A stretch of DNA of 64,000 nt from Martinezella rhizogenes (GTDB lineage Bacteria > Pseudomonadota > Alphaproteobacteria > Rhizobiales > Rhizobiaceae). The notes beneath the pieces are model-generated. The model saw nothing but the letters and a program-made list of their open reading frames with translations. It was not told where the DNA came from and ran no database searches. How positions within the stretch are numbered: the stretch's first letter is position 1; each line of letters begins with the position of its first letter. The position numbers and the translations under genes are program-made. Shown here in pieces: positions 9,263 through 18,452 of this stretch. The stretch is taken from positions 45,226 through 109,225 of the forward strand of contig NZ_JAPYZZ010000017.1 of assembly GCF_027460065.1 (NCBI RefSeq), given 5' to 3'.

Positions 9263-10034
9263 GCTGATAGTCGCCGTCGTGGTTGGGGCGAATGCACTCA
9301 TACCCGCCGGTCCCCTACGGGCAGGCGCGGCTACGGGTGCCGCTACCGAGTGGACGCAACTTGCCAATAATGCGCAGCTTGTCGACCTCCTCAAGAGCTC
9401 GGGGCTGCAGGTCGACAATCAATTGACCCAGATTACGCAGTTGGCGGAGCAGATTGAGAACCAGCTGAGGATTTACGAGAATATGTTGCAAAATACTGCA
9501 CGGCTCCCGGATCACCTCTGGGGCGAGGTGGAGAACGACCTGAACCGGCTGCGTCGCATTGTCGACCAGGGGCGGAGCATTTCGTTCGTCATGAGCAATG
9601 CGGACGACGTTCTGCAGCAAAGGTTCAAGAGCTACGCCGATCTGAAGACCAAGCTGCCGAACGCCGAGTTCTCAGACACCTACCAGAGCTGGTCGGACAC
9701 CAACCGGGACACGATCGCCAGCACATTGAGGGCTGCGAGCCTGACAGCGGATCAGTTCGGCACGGAGGAGAGCACGATGGCCGCGTTGCGAGCCATGTCA
9801 CAATCGGCTGATGGTCAGATGAAAGCGCTCCAGATCGGACACCAGATCGCGGCACAACAGGTCTCCCAGATGCAGAAGCTCCGCGGCCTTTTTTCCCAGC
9901 AGATGACGATGACGGCAACCTGGCTCCAGGCCGAGCAGACCGACAAGGATATCGCCCAGACCCGAAGGGAAAAATTCTTCAACGCGGATGTCAGGACCGT
10001 CCCGGGTGGTCAAAAAATGGAGCCTCGCTGGTGA
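9234..10034 (+). CDS. trbJ: Conjugal transfer protein TrbJ (VirB5-like)
   Basis: TrbJ is a secreted T4SS component, probably a minor pilus or adhesion protein. The 266-aa product has an N-terminal signal (LIVAVVVGANALIPAGP), a long helical body (LTQITQLAEQIENQLRIYENMLQ) and a tail ending GGQKMEPRW. AGAGG precedes the ATG inside trbE. The stop overlaps a GTG codon (10031) where trbK would be expected to begin. Confidence 0.92.
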   Translation: MQRRCSLSNRLIVAVVVGANALIPAGPLRAGAATGAATEWTQLANNAQLVDLLKSSGLQVDNQLTQITQLAEQIENQLRIYENMLQNTARLPDHLWGEVENDLNRLRRIVDQGRSISFVMSNADDVLQQRFKSYADLKTKLPNAEFSDTYQSWSDTNRDTIASTLRAASLTADQFGTEESTMAALRAMSQSADGQMKALQIGHQIAAQQVSQMQKLRGLFSQQMTMTATWLQAEQTDKDIAQTRREKFFNADVRTVPGGQKMEPRW

Positions 10035-10195
10035 GCCGTCCGTTCAACACCACCGTGGCACAGGTCTGGGCAGCCTTCCTTTCCAGAGGTTCTTCCTTTC
10101 TCGCCATTCTTTTCGGTCATCCGTCAATGCTGCCGCGGAGCGAGGCGCCAAGGGCTGGCAATTGTGCAATCGCAATGGTTGAGGAGATGCACGCG
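10031..10195 (+). pseudogene. Position of trbK; no intact TrbK, possible remnant
   Basis: In Ti-type trb operons a short lipoprotein or entry-exclusion gene, trbK, lies between trbJ and trbL. Here a GTG overlaps the trbJ stop and opens a frame beginning MSRPFNTTVAQ. That frame has no stop and runs straight into trbL after about 55 codons. It has a weak hydrophobic stretch (SSFLAILFGH) but no lipobox. I read it as a shortened or decayed trbK. An alternative is an N-terminally extended TrbL. Confidence 0.4.
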
Positions 10196-11377
10196 ATGGC
10201 AGTCCAATCACGTCGACAGGCCGTCATACTCGCCGGCGTCACATGCCTCCTCGTGAGCACACCGGTTTTTGCGCAGCAGGGCCAAGTCCTGACCGAACTT
10301 GAAAACCAGGTCTCCGCAGCCGCGAAAGGCTGGGAAGCGACGATCATGGACGCAGCACGATCATTGTTCTGGATCCTTGCAGGGATAGAAGTCGGCATCG
10401 CTGCGGTCTGGCTGGCATTGCAGGCGGCGTCACTTGATAGCTGGTTCGCCGAACTCGTCCGGCGGATCATGTTCATCGGCTTCTTCGCCTTTGTGCTCGC
10501 CCAGGGCCCTGCATTCGCGAAAGCGGTCGTCGATAGTCTTTATCAGATTGGCGCAGGTGATGGTTCCGCATCACCGGCCGAGGTCTTCGATGCCGGAATT
10601 CGGGTGGCGTCGCAGATCTCGCAGCAAGCCAAATTCGGCGTGTTCGAGGACAATGCGCTTGCGATCGCAGCCGTCCTTGCCATGGGTATCGTCGTCATCT
10701 GCTTTTCGCTGGTCGCGGCGATCTTCATTGCCGTGATGGTCGAAATGTATGTCGGTTTGCTGGCCGGAATGATCATGCTCGGCCTCGGAGGCTCTTCGTT
10801 TACCAAGGACTTTGCCATTCGCTATCTGACCTATGCCTTTGGCGTCGGCATGAAGCTCATGGCACTCGTCATGATCGCAAGGATCGGATCCGATGCTCTT
10901 CTCAGCCTCGCGCGGGCCCCTGCGACTGAAACCGATCAGTTCATCACGACGCTTGCGATCGCCGGCATATCTGTCGTCGTGTTCATCATCGCCATGTACG
11001 TCCCCAACATCATCCAGGGTGTCGTCCAGGGCGTCTCCATCTCTGGCGGCATGGAAGCCATTCGTCATGGTGGCCAGGCGGCCACATTTGCGGCGGGCGG
11101 CGTATTTCTAGCTGCGGGTGCAGCGAGCACCGGTTTCAAAACGGCCCAATCTTCCAGGGCGGCAGGCTCCTCATTTGCCGGCGCGGCCCTGCGCGGCATG
11201 GCGACGGGACTTGTTTCAGCCGGCGCGGCCACGGGGTCGGCGGCCAAAGAAAAGGCGATCGGGTCGCCGGGTGCGAATACCGGCTCGATCATGGGACTGG
11301 CAAATGCCAAGCTTGACCAGAGCCGCGCAGCTCAAGTCGGTCCCAAACCACTTCGCGAACGAAACATCAGATCATAG
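10196..11377 (+). CDS. trbL: T4SS inner-membrane channel protein TrbL (VirB6 family)
   Basis: TrbL is the polytopic VirB6-like channel component. I start at the ATG at 10196 because GAGGAG precedes it and the sequence then opens with a signal peptide ([19 protein letters not shown], cleaved near VFAQQ). At least five membrane segments follow between residues 60 and 300, then an Ala/Gly/Ser-rich tail. The same frame is open upstream to a GTG at 10031 that overlaps trbJ. Confidence 0.92.
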   Translation: MAVQSRRQAVILAGVTCLLVSTPVFAQQGQVLTELENQVSAAAKGWEATIMDAARSLFWILAGIEVGIAAVWLALQAASLDSWFAELVRRIMFIGFFAFVLAQGPAFAKAVVDSLYQIGAGDGSASPAEVFDAGIRVASQISQQAKFGVFEDNALAIAAVLAMGIVVICFSLVAAIFIAVMVEMYVGLLAGMIMLGLGGSSFTKDFAIRYLTYAFGVGMKLMALVMIARIGSDALLSLARAPATETDQFITTLAIAGISVVVFIIAMYVPNIIQGVVQGVSISGGMEAIRHGGQAATFAAGGVFLAAGAASTGFKTAQSSRAAGSSFAGAALRGMATGLVSAGAATGSAAKEKAIGSPGANTGSIMGLANAKLDQSRAAQVGPKPLRERNIRS

Positions 11378-11394
11378 ACAGGAAGGCAGAGAGC

Positions 11395-12057
11395 ATGGCA
11401 GCAAACCAGCCGCCCGAAAGCCCTTATCTCGCGGCACGCCAGGAATGGACGGAACGATACGGCACCTACGTCCAGTCCGCCCGCGCGTGGCGTACCGTCG
11501 GCATTCTTGGACTGTCGATGGCCGTGATCGGCTTCACCTATGCGATGTATCTCAGCACGCAGGTCAGACTTGTGCCCTACATCGTCGAGGTCGACAAACT
11601 CGGAACCTCAGTGGCGGCTGGCTTCCCCCAGCAGATCGAATATGCCGATGCCAGGGTCGTGCGGGCGACGCTTGCAACTTTCGTGACCAGCTTCCGATCA
11701 ATCACGCCCGACGCCCTAGTCCAGAAGCAATATATCGACCGCACCTACGCACTTCTTCGAACCTCCGATCCATCTACCGAGAAGATCAATGCCTGGTTTC
11801 GCGGGAACTCCCCATTTGAAAGGGCGAAGACGTCAACGGTCGCCATCGAGGTCAATAATATCGTGGCGCTCTCAAACCAGTCATACCAGATCGACTGGAC
11901 CGAATTTGAACGCGACCGCAAAGGCAAGGAAACCGGAACCAGGCGATTTCGCGGAGTGGTGACCGTCGCACTGACGGCGCCCCAGGACGAGGCGATCATT
12001 CGCCTCAACCCGATCGGCCTTTATGTCCGGGACTTCGACTGGACGGCACAGCTTTAG
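11395..12057 (+). CDS. trbF: T4SS protein TrbF (VirB8 family)
   Basis: TrbF is a bitopic inner-membrane scaffold with a periplasmic NTF2-like domain. The 220-aa product has one membrane segment ([20 protein letters not shown], residues 31-50) followed by [13 protein letters not shown]. The C-terminal domain contains the VirB8-like region ending [15 protein letters not shown]. It is 17 bp after trbL with a purine-rich Shine-Dalgarno. Confidence 0.94.
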   Translation: MAANQPPESPYLAARQEWTERYGTYVQSARAWRTVGILGLSMAVIGFTYAMYLSTQVRLVPYIVEVDKLGTSVAAGFPQQIEYADARVVRATLATFVTSFRSITPDALVQKQYIDRTYALLRTSDPSTEKINAWFRGNSPFERAKTSTVAIEVNNIVALSNQSYQIDWTEFERDRKGKETGTRRFRGVVTVALTAPQDEAIIRLNPIGLYVRDFDWTAQL

Positions 12058-12072
12058 GGCAGGGGAAATCAC

Positions 12073-12891
12073 ATGCAGACAGCAGGATTGATCGCAGCCG
12101 CGGGCTGCCTGGCGGGGCTCGTTCTTGCCGATTGCGGCATGGCGCAGACCATGACATCGAACGAGGTGAAGGGCACCACGATTTCGCAAAAGTGGCGGGG
12201 CACGCCGGGACTGGTCACAACCGGTCCTGATGGCAAGGTCATCTTCCTGTTCGGGGAAACCCAGCCTTCCGTCATATGTTCGCCGCTTCAGGTCTGCGAC
12301 ATCGAACTGCAAGGCGGTGAAATCGTTCGCGACGTTCTCGTCGGCGACACCGTCAGATGGAAAATCGAACCCGCTACGTCCGGCGCTACCGGGGGGCAGG
12401 CAATTCACCTGATCGTCAAACCTTCCGAGCCCGGACTTATTACCTCCATGGTGGTGACCACATCGCGGCGGACCTATCATATCCAGCTCAAATCCCATGC
12501 AAGTCAATACATGGCGAGGGTGGGTTTTTCCTATCAGGAAGACGTGTCGACCAAACTTGCGGACGTCAATGCACGGCTCGATACAGGCGGCATGGCCGGC
12601 TCCGCTCCCGATAGACTGAACTTTTCCTATACAGTGAGTGGAAGCGCGTCCTGGCGGCCGCAGCGCGTCTATTCGGACGGAGCAAAGACCTATATCCAGT
12701 TCCCCCGCTCGATATCCGCAACGGATGCACCTGTGCTGTTCGTCGTCAGCGGCGGCCAGAACCGTATCGTCAATTATCGCATGAAAAACGGCATGATGGT
12801 CATCGATTACGCGGTGGACAAGGCTGTGCTCGTCTCCGGGATCGGCTGGAACCAGGAGAAGATCACCATCCGGCGAGGGACCGACCGATGA
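12073..12891 (+). CDS. trbG: T4SS outer-membrane complex protein TrbG (VirB9 family)
   Basis: TrbG is a periplasmic or outer-membrane core component that pairs with TrbH and TrbI. The 272-aa protein has a signal peptide ([18 protein letters not shown]) and the VirB9/CagX fold, including [22 protein letters not shown] near residue 140. The C-terminal block starts [20 protein letters not shown]. It overlaps trbH by 4 nt. Confidence 0.94.
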   Translation: MQTAGLIAAAGCLAGLVLADCGMAQTMTSNEVKGTTISQKWRGTPGLVTTGPDGKVIFLFGETQPSVICSPLQVCDIELQGGEIVRDVLVGDTVRWKIEPATSGATGGQAIHLIVKPSEPGLITSMVVTTSRRTYHIQLKSHASQYMARVGFSYQEDVSTKLADVNARLDTGGMAGSAPDRLNFSYTVSGSASWRPQRVYSDGAKTYIQFPRSISATDAPVLFVVSGGQNRIVNYRMKNGMMVIDYAVDKAVLVSGIGWNQEKITIRRGTDR

Positions 12892-13325
12892 GGTGGGTAA
12901 TCACCGCCGTCAGCGTCCTCTCCGTTCTATCCGGTTGCCAGACCGGAAGCGACATACTGACCTCCAACTCCAGGCCCGCCACTGTCACCGGCCCTACCGC
13001 AAGCGCAATTGCCGGCGATATGGCAGGCCGTTTTGCCGAGCAGGTGGGACCTCCCGGCACAATGACCTTCAAAATGGTCAAGGACAGCTCCGAATATGCC
13101 ACAGCGCTCGAGGCGGCGATCAAAGGATGGGGCTATACCATCGTTACCGATGGCAGGGTCGGCAAGAAAGAGACGCCGGTCGATATCTCATGGTCAGTCG
13201 ACAGTCTCGACGGCCAGATACTCGCCCGTCTGAGCACACCGCTGATAGCGATCAGCCGCGCCTACACGACGACGAAAACAGGCGCGATGCCTGCCAGTCC
13301 GCTTTCGATCCTGCAGAAGAACTGA
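12888..13325 (+). CDS. trbH: Conjugal transfer lipoprotein TrbH
   Basis: The 145-aa product begins with a lipoprotein signal peptide and lipobox ([11 protein letters not shown]; Cys near residue 16). It contains the TrbH signature region ([16 protein letters not shown] and [20 protein letters not shown]). In the complex it acts like VirB7, stabilising the outer-membrane core. It is coupled to trbG by a 4-nt overlap. Confidence 0.92.
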   Translation: MRWVITAVSVLSVLSGCQTGSDILTSNSRPATVTGPTASAIAGDMAGRFAEQVGPPGTMTFKMVKDSSEYATALEAAIKGWGYTIVTDGRVGKKETPVDISWSVDSLDGQILARLSTPLIAISRAYTTTKTGAMPASPLSILQKN

Positions 13326-13338
13326 GGGAATCCGGATC

Positions 13339-14631
13339 ATGGTTCAATCGCTTCACCTCGGAACGACTGATGACACTGATCATCAGGATGGCATGCGGCG
13401 TGTCAACCGCCTGCCGATCATCGTCGCCGTCGTCATTATCATGTTGTTTTTTGGCGCCGTCGTCCTGGGCCTGTCCTGGCGGGGGCTTTCGTTCAATCGC
13501 AGCAACGCACCGGACAGCGCCTCGAACGCACCGGCGACCAATTTCGCCGACCGACTGAAACGGGGCGTGACAAACGGGATCATCGGCGAGCCCGAGCCGA
13601 AAGAGATGTTTCAGCCGAGCCCTGTCATCATTGAACGAGAGGCTGAAAAGGACACTCCGGTCACGCACGAGGTAGGTCCTGAACGGCAATCACGAATCGA
13701 GCCGGAAGACGAATGGAAGGCCCGGCTGAAACGCGAACAGGACGAGCAGATCGTTCGTGAAGCGCAGCGTCAGCGGATGGCAAGCCTCCAAGCGCGGGCA
13801 AGCGCCCTGGAATCACCTTTGACGGTCGATATCTCCGATATCGGAAAAAGCGACACCGACCGCGTGGGCGACCGCCGCCAATCCTTGAACGCGCAGCCAG
13901 ACAGCGCATCGGATCTCTATGGTGCCGCAATGAAATCCGGACTTTTCGGACAGAATGTCGACCCAAACGCCCAGACCTCCAAGGAGGATTTCTTCAATCA
14001 AGACATCAAAAATCTTGGGTATCTGCCCAACCAGATCGTGCCGCAGCGCTCACATTTTGAGTTGAAGCGAGGCTCGGTGATCCCGGCGACGTTGATCACG
14101 GGACTGAACTCCGACCTGCCCGGAAGGATTTCCGCGCAGGTCAGCCAGAACGTTTATGACAGCGCCACTGGTTATAGGCTCCTCATCCCGCAAGGCACGA
14201 AGCTGTTCGGGCGTTACGATTCCAAGGTATCGTTCGGGCAGGAACGGGTCCTCGTCATCTGGACCGACCTGATCTTTCCGGACGGGTCGACGCTTCAGAT
14301 CGGCGGAATGGCGGGTACTGATGCCCAGGGCTATGGTGGCTTCAGGGACAAGGTCGATCGTCATCTCTGGCGGACCTTCGGTTCCGCTGCGCTTGTCGCC
14401 ATGATCGGCACGGGCATCGACATGTCGATGCCGGACAATTCGACGCGTGCCAGGCAGGATACTGCCTCGGATGCGGCGCGTCGGAACTTTGCCGAAAGCT
14501 TCGGCCGGGTTGCCGAGCAGACAATCATGAAGACGCTGAACGTGCAGCCCACCATCAGGATTCGCCCAGGATACAAGTTCAATGTCCTGGTTGATCAGGA
14601 TATAATCTTTCCCGGTTCGTATCGAAATTAA
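13339..14631 (+). CDS. trbI: T4SS core protein TrbI (VirB10 family)
   Basis: TrbI spans both membranes and links energy to the outer-membrane channel. The 430-aa protein has an N-terminal cytoplasmic stretch, one membrane segment (LPIIVAVVIIMLFFGAVVLGL) and a proline-poor periplasmic linker. The VirB10 beta-barrel domain follows (RGSVIPATLITGLNSDLPG, LLIPQGTKLFGRYDSKVSFG, RPGYKFNVLVDQDI). It is the last trb gene; traR follows after 219 bp. Confidence 0.95.
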   Translation: MVQSLHLGTTDDTDHQDGMRRVNRLPIIVAVVIIMLFFGAVVLGLSWRGLSFNRSNAPDSASNAPATNFADRLKRGVTNGIIGEPEPKEMFQPSPVIIEREAEKDTPVTHEVGPERQSRIEPEDEWKARLKREQDEQIVREAQRQRMASLQARASALESPLTVDISDIGKSDTDRVGDRRQSLNAQPDSASDLYGAAMKSGLFGQNVDPNAQTSKEDFFNQDIKNLGYLPNQIVPQRSHFELKRGSVIPATLITGLNSDLPGRISAQVSQNVYDSATGYRLLIPQGTKLFGRYDSKVSFGQERVLVIWTDLIFPDGSTLQIGGMAGTDAQGYGGFRDKVDRHLWRTFGSAALVAMIGTGIDMSMPDNSTRARQDTASDAARRNFAESFGRVAEQTIMKTLNVQPTIRIRPGYKFNVLVDQDIIFPGSYRN

Positions 14632-14850
14632 AATCGACTTTCGCTGGCGTCGATGAACTGCCATATACCTGAAACTATTTTATACTATACGAGCCTGCGC
14701 GAGCGATATATTTTCTTGATAGGCAATTTTGCCCGGTGGCAACGATGATGTTTCGCATTTGTCTGCAGTTATATGGCCTCTCCAAGAGGTGCTCGAGCCT
14801 GATGACGGCAATCCTTTTTCATTCATGGCTTCAATCGAAGGAGGCTTGGG

Positions 14851-15552
14851 TTGGACCAATGGTTTGAGCGTTTAACCGAGCGCGTCACGCTCGCGCAGGA
14901 CGAGGCGTCGGTAAAGGCGATCCTGGAAAAATTAACCCGCGAGGTGGGGTTCAACGCATATGCATATTTGAGCGTTCAGGCGGGAACGCAAGTCGCCATC
15001 TCAAATTATGAACCGGACTGGCAAAAGCGATATTTCGAAAAGTCCTATGCCAAGATCGATCCGGTCGTGCGCAACGCACGCGATCAGCTTGAAGCATTTG
15101 CTTGGTCAAACGAGACCTCGTTCAGAACAAGCAAAGAGCGGCGCACCTTCTATGGCGAGGCGGCCGAATTCGGGATCCGGTCCGGCATCACAATTCCGAT
15201 CAAGAGCGGTTTTGGACGAATGGCCATGCTGACCCTGGCATCAAAGGAAGCAGAATTTGCCAAAGCGCAGGCGGTCAACCCGGTGCGCGCGGCATCTGCC
15301 GTTGCACTTCTCCATTCGCGGCTCGAACGCCTGGGTACCAGGCCAACCCAACAGACGCCGATTCGAATGAAGTCCGATGAGTTGATCTGCTTGCGTTGGT
15401 CGGCCGAGGGAAAGCCCATGAAGGCGATCGCCATCATCGAAAATACGAGCTATTCAAACGTCGCTTTCTTTCTCCGCAACGCAAAATCCGCTCTGGGGGC
15501 GACAAGCCTGCCGCAAGCAACCGCGATGGCAAAGGAGCTCGGCCTGATCTAG
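14851..15552 (+). CDS. traR: Quorum-sensing activator TraR (LuxR family)
   Basis: TraR binds the AHL made by TraI and activates transfer genes. The TTG start at 14851 has AAGGAGG six bases upstream. The N-terminal domain keeps the AHL-pocket residues as W-x3-Y in DWQKRYF, the Asp in KIDPVV and the Trp in FAWS, followed by EFGIRSGITIPI. The C-terminal GerE-type HTH is divergent: the usual recognition helix reads YSNVAFFLRNAKSALGA and lacks most basic contacts seen in Ti TraR. Whether it still binds DNA is a real question. The 233-aa length is normal, and its position after trbI is the same as in related plasmids. Confidence 0.88.
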   Translation: MDQWFERLTERVTLAQDEASVKAILEKLTREVGFNAYAYLSVQAGTQVAISNYEPDWQKRYFEKSYAKIDPVVRNARDQLEAFAWSNETSFRTSKERRTFYGEAAEFGIRSGITIPIKSGFGRMAMLTLASKEAEFAKAQAVNPVRAASAVALLHSRLERLGTRPTQQTPIRMKSDELICLRWSAEGKPMKAIAIIENTSYSNVAFFLRNAKSALGATSLPQATAMAKELGLI

Positions 15553-15917
15553 GGTCTGGATTCGTTGATCACGGCCAGAAGACGACTGCCGTTGCGATAC
15601 GGATTGGTTAGGTCCGGTGCCTCGGCAATATCCACCGAAGGGAAGCAGAACCTCCCCTGCATCAGCAAACGCAGCAACAACTATTTTCGTCGCTTGATCA
15701 TTTACGGAGCAAGGTCATGCTTGATGCATCTCGATCGCGACCAGGATTGTCTTGGCGCCTGAATCGATGCTTTGCGGCTGAGAATACGCGTTAACAAGGT
15801 GACCGAGCTTTGGCTGCCAAGCTGGCCCGTGTCGTTTGGGTCGTCCTAACGAAGCCGGGGGCCACGTACATGCGCCAGATCGCAGCTTAGCCCCATCGCC
15901 TTTTTGGCCATCGACGG
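15553..15917. other. Intergenic, nothing recognised
   Basis: These 365 bases between traR and a convergent small gene contain no frame with good coding features, no clear terminator and no recognisable repeat. Confidence 0.4.
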
Positions 15918-16178
15918 TCAAGACACCTCCAGTATCGCGAGCACGGCGGTCAGCAAAAGATTCTCTGCCTCGACACCTTCTGCCGCGTTCAGAACCAGCT
16001 CTTCGTCTCCCCAGATGTCGTATTCCATTTCTACGCGCAGATTGCCCCGTTCCAGCACGGCCCATGAATGATCGAGGCCACCACCCATGTCGAGCGACCA
16101 TCCGTGTTCCCGCAACGCGGATATCGCCTCGTACCAAGCGCCTTTGGATATACAAAAATGGCAAATTCGTTCCGACAT
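15918..16178 (-). CDS. Small acidic hypothetical protein
   Basis: The 86-aa product (MSERICHFCISKGAWYEAI through AENLLLTAVLAILEVS) is not a family I recognise. AGGTG lies seven bases before the chosen ATG. An acidic middle (ERGNLRVEMEYDIWGDEELVLN) and a C-terminal helix are visible. There is no signal peptide or membrane segment. It is convergent with traR and isolated from other genes. Confidence 0.55.
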   Translation of the reverse strand: MSERICHFCISKGAWYEAISALREHGWSLDMGGGLDHSWAVLERGNLRVEMEYDIWGDEELVLNAAEGVEAENLLLTAVLAILEVS

Positions 16179-16345
16179 TTTCGTCACCTGTGCAAGAGTA
16201 TCGCGAGTGTTGTCGCTAATGCGTCGTCCGAGGGCTCATGTATTTCGGACAGAGGCTGAAAAAAACTGCGACATTGTTGACGCCATTGCGAATATCGAGT
16301 CCATCATCCGGAAAACATTTACACATCGCGGCGGCGAAAAGGAAT

Positions 16346-16645
16346 ATGATGCGCTTTCTCCTCATTCTTGGCTCGCTGATCGCTGGAGTTATCGTCGGCA
16401 TCTACCTGTTCGGGATGATCTGGCGTACCACTGCTCCGCAAGGAGCTACAGCGATGATCGTCGGAGGAGGAACGCCAGTCGTGCTCGGGGCTTTGACGTT
16501 TCTCTGTACAAAGGCGGCCGACGGGAAGCGACCGAGCCTGAGCAACCCGCGCACATGGGTTGCCCTAGTTGGAATAACGGCAGCAGCGGCCGGGCTCTTC
16601 ATGCTTCTTATCGCGACGCTTTTTCTGATCGTGCAACGCGGCTAG
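16346..16645 (+). CDS. Small membrane protein
   Basis: The 99-aa protein starts MMRFLLILGSLIAGVIVGIYL, preceded by AAAAGGAAT. It has three hydrophobic segments (residues 3-25, about 35-52 and 67-97, the last VALVGITAAAAGLFMLLIATLFLIV) with a short charged loop between the second and third. No family is recognised. The frame is open further upstream but lacks coding character there. Confidence 0.5.
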   Translation: MMRFLLILGSLIAGVIVGIYLFGMIWRTTAPQGATAMIVGGGTPVVLGALTFLCTKAADGKRPSLSNPRTWVALVGITAAAAGLFMLLIATLFLIVQRG

Positions 16646-17015
16646 CTGCCATCCGCGCTGGAGTGCTCATTGGACCAATTTGGGGTCATGTGTGGATTTT
16701 GTGGTTCTGTTGCAATTTTCCATTTTGGTCATAGTGGCCGTTGGTTGGGACGTCGATTACCGGGCAGCCTCGCGGCTTTTGAGACTCCGAGCGCGCAGTT
16801 CTGCTGCCGTCGCCGTGCCATTGCGACCGGAGGAATGGCCAGAAAATAACTCGCCCAGGCCTTATGCAAAAGAGCGATCTGATTCTTCGGATTTCCCGAT
16901 TCGCAAGTCCACGCAAAAGCAATATTGTATTCGCGGAGATCCAAAGGGTTTGAGTGCCTGTTGTCGACATCGAGGCGACAAGATTTTAACGCTAGGGTTG
17001 GGTCTCACTGGATAT

Positions 17016-17396
17016 ATGGACCAAGCTCACGCACAGTTCGGCGCAACGGGTGGCGGCGATCTGCCCACGTTTTTTGTATTTGGGCCCTGGATCATTCTAC
17101 TGGCTGTAATCCTCGGCTCATGGCGGCTTTATCCAGCTGGAAGGCCGCGCCTTTGTAAGGCAATGCGTCGTGCCCTTTTTGTTTATACGTTTGTGGAGAT
17201 CGTGCCGATATCGGTATGTCTTCTTTTGATGCCCATATTCAACATGGCACAATCAGCGGGTCTGTTTTTCTGGGTCGTATCAATGATGGGCGTTGTATTT
17301 TCCGGCATTGTGCTTTCTGTCTTTATATTAGCGGCGCTGATCCTGGACTGGGTTTTCGATCTTTGCCGCAAAGAAAAAGAACACCGTGAGCGTTGA
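17016..17396 (+). CDS. Predicted membrane protein, start uncertain
   Basis: The C-terminal 126 residues of a longer open frame look like a real membrane protein. There are segments at FFVFGPWIILLAVILGSW, ALFVYTFVEIVPISVCLLLMPI and LFFWVVSMMGVVFSGIVLSVFILAALILDW, then a basic tail. The sequence just upstream (ILTLGLGLTGYMDQAHAQF) could be a signal peptide cleaved after AHA. That would require a non-ATG start near 16950-17000, but no good Shine-Dalgarno supports one, so I give the first ATG. Function unknown. Confidence 0.4.
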   Translation: MDQAHAQFGATGGGDLPTFFVFGPWIILLAVILGSWRLYPAGRPRLCKAMRRALFVYTFVEIVPISVCLLLMPIFNMAQSAGLFFWVVSMMGVVFSGIVLSVFILAALILDWVFDLCRKEKEHRER

Positions 17397-17450
17397 GCTT
17401 TCTCCAGATGCTAGCGGAGCACCGTTCCCGTAATAGGTTCACCGAATAGT

Positions 17451-17759
17451 TCAGTGTCCTGTCGTCCGTGGCATTTCAGGCATGTATCCCAGAATATCGA
17501 GCAGCGTCGACACAACCGTCTGCTGCGCGTGAACTGCGATCATGGCGGCGATGTAAGCCCGCGCGATCTCGAGGTCCGGTTCTTGCTCGACCGCTGCTTC
17601 CATCATTACGGCGCCTTCGCGCAGACGACGGTGCTTTTCAAGCTCCCGAACGAGATGGCGTTCGATCTCGTCCGGCGGCTGACCGCTCATCAGCCCGAAC
17701 AAGGGGCGCAGGACAAGCTTCGCCTCTGACAAGTGTCCATCGTTTTCCGGTTTGAGCAT
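17451..17759 (-). CDS. traM: TraR antiactivator TraM
   Basis: TraM binds TraR and blocks its DNA binding until enough AHL-bound TraR accumulates. The 102-aa product keeps the family pattern: LVLRPLFGLMSGQPPDEIE, the charged EKHRRLREGA helix and the C-terminal HAQQTVVSTLLDILGYMPE. I start at the ATG at 17759 (MLKPENDGHLSE), which gives the usual family length; the open frame continues nine codons upstream without a better ribosome-binding site. It lies about 2 kb from traR on the opposite strand. Confidence 0.85.
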   Translation of the reverse strand: MLKPENDGHLSEAKLVLRPLFGLMSGQPPDEIERHLVRELEKHRRLREGAVMMEAAVEQEPDLEIARAYIAAMIAVHAQQTVVSTLLDILGYMPEMPRTTGH

Positions 17760-17842
17760 GACCAGTCCAATCAACGTTCCAGCCACTGCAGTAAACCATC
17801 TTCGCGTGTCGCGATCCTGGAAAGTAAAAACGACCCAGGATG

Positions 17843-17883
17843 CATTTACATAATATAGTTGATAAACTTAAAGTATGTAAATG
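17843..17883. promoter_or_regulatory. Inverted repeat, likely operator of the XRE regulator
   Basis: CATTTACATA (17843-17852) and TATGTAAATG (17874-17883) are perfect 10-bp arms 21 bp apart. They lie in the traM-XRE divergent region just upstream of the XRE start. XRE-family repressors commonly autoregulate from such dyads, and traM could be under the same control. The AT-rich centre may hold the promoter. Confidence 0.6.
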
Positions 17884-17897
17884 ACGATCTTCACCGC

Positions 17898-18110
17898 ATG
17901 GATATGCGCAAGCTGGTCGGCCGGAATTTTGCCCGCCTCCGTCGGGAAAAAGGCCTGACGCAGGAGGAGGTCGAGATACGCAGCGGCTATAGCCAGCAGT
18001 ATCTGAGCGGCCTTGAAAGGGGTCGACGAAATCCGTCGATCATAACGATCTACGAGATCGCGCAGGCACTGGGCGTGAGCCATGTCGATCTAGTTAGACC
18101 CGACGAGTGA
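17898..18110 (+). CDS. XRE-family HTH transcriptional regulator
   Basis: The protein of about 70 aa is a single HTH_3 domain: FARLRREKGLTQEEVEIRSGYSQQYLSGLERGRRNPSIITIYEIAQALG. It has no fused sensor or peptidase domain. A TTG at 17859 in the same frame could add 13 residues, but it lies inside the inverted-repeat region. It is divergent from traM, so regulation of conjugation or self-repression is plausible but unproven. Confidence 0.85.
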   Translation: MDMRKLVGRNFARLRREKGLTQEEVEIRSGYSQQYLSGLERGRRNPSIITIYEIAQALGVSHVDLVRPDE

Positions 18111-18235
18111 CTATCAAGTACGGACGCACAAATTCGGTCGCCTTTTTGTCGCAGCCGTAGTGCCATTGAGCGCCTCCTGGTGACGATGCGTTGACAAGTC
18201 TTGATATGAAGCGCGTCAGTGGCACGCTGGCACGC

Positions 18236-18352
18236 TCAGAGCATCCATTTTGGCTCAGCCTGAAGATAATCTTCCAGCCCCTCCGCTAATCCCCGAAATG
18301 CTCTAAGGCGCTGCAATCGATCCTCAAGGTCTTTTCGCAGTGCGTTGTTCAC
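18236..18352 (-). CDS. Possible 38-aa protein downstream of rtcB
   Basis: A GTG-initiated frame with GAGGG five bases upstream encodes about 38 residues (VNNALRKDLEDRLQRLRAF to EPKWML). It is rich in Leu, Arg and Glu and looks helical. It lies on the same strand as rtcB, about 100 bp past its stop. Short length and no known family make it tentative. Confidence 0.3.
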   Translation of the reverse strand: MNNALRKDLEDRLQRLRAFRGLAEGLEDYLQAEPKWML

Positions 18353-18416
18353 GTTGCCCTCTGTCTGAGCGCACTATCGTGATCAGGCATCTTGGGCAAG
18401 TAACACCACCTCACAA

Positions 18417-18448
18417 ATCGCAAAGATGACAAGTGTCACCTTTGCGAT
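18417..18448. repeat. Strong hairpin just past the rtcB stop
   Basis: A 32-bp dyad pairs 14 of 15 positions: ATCGCAAAG then TGACA on one side, TGTCA then CTTTGCGAT on the other, with a central AG. It starts 5 bases after the rtcB stop. There is no T-run on the minus strand, so it is more likely an RNA 3'-end or stabilising hairpin, or a protein-binding dyad, than a classical terminator. Confidence 0.6.
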
Positions 18449-18452
18449 AGGC

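Noticed and set aside
14632..14850. Additional tra box upstream of traR
   Set aside because: An ACTGCCATATA stretch matches one arm only; the second arm is missing.
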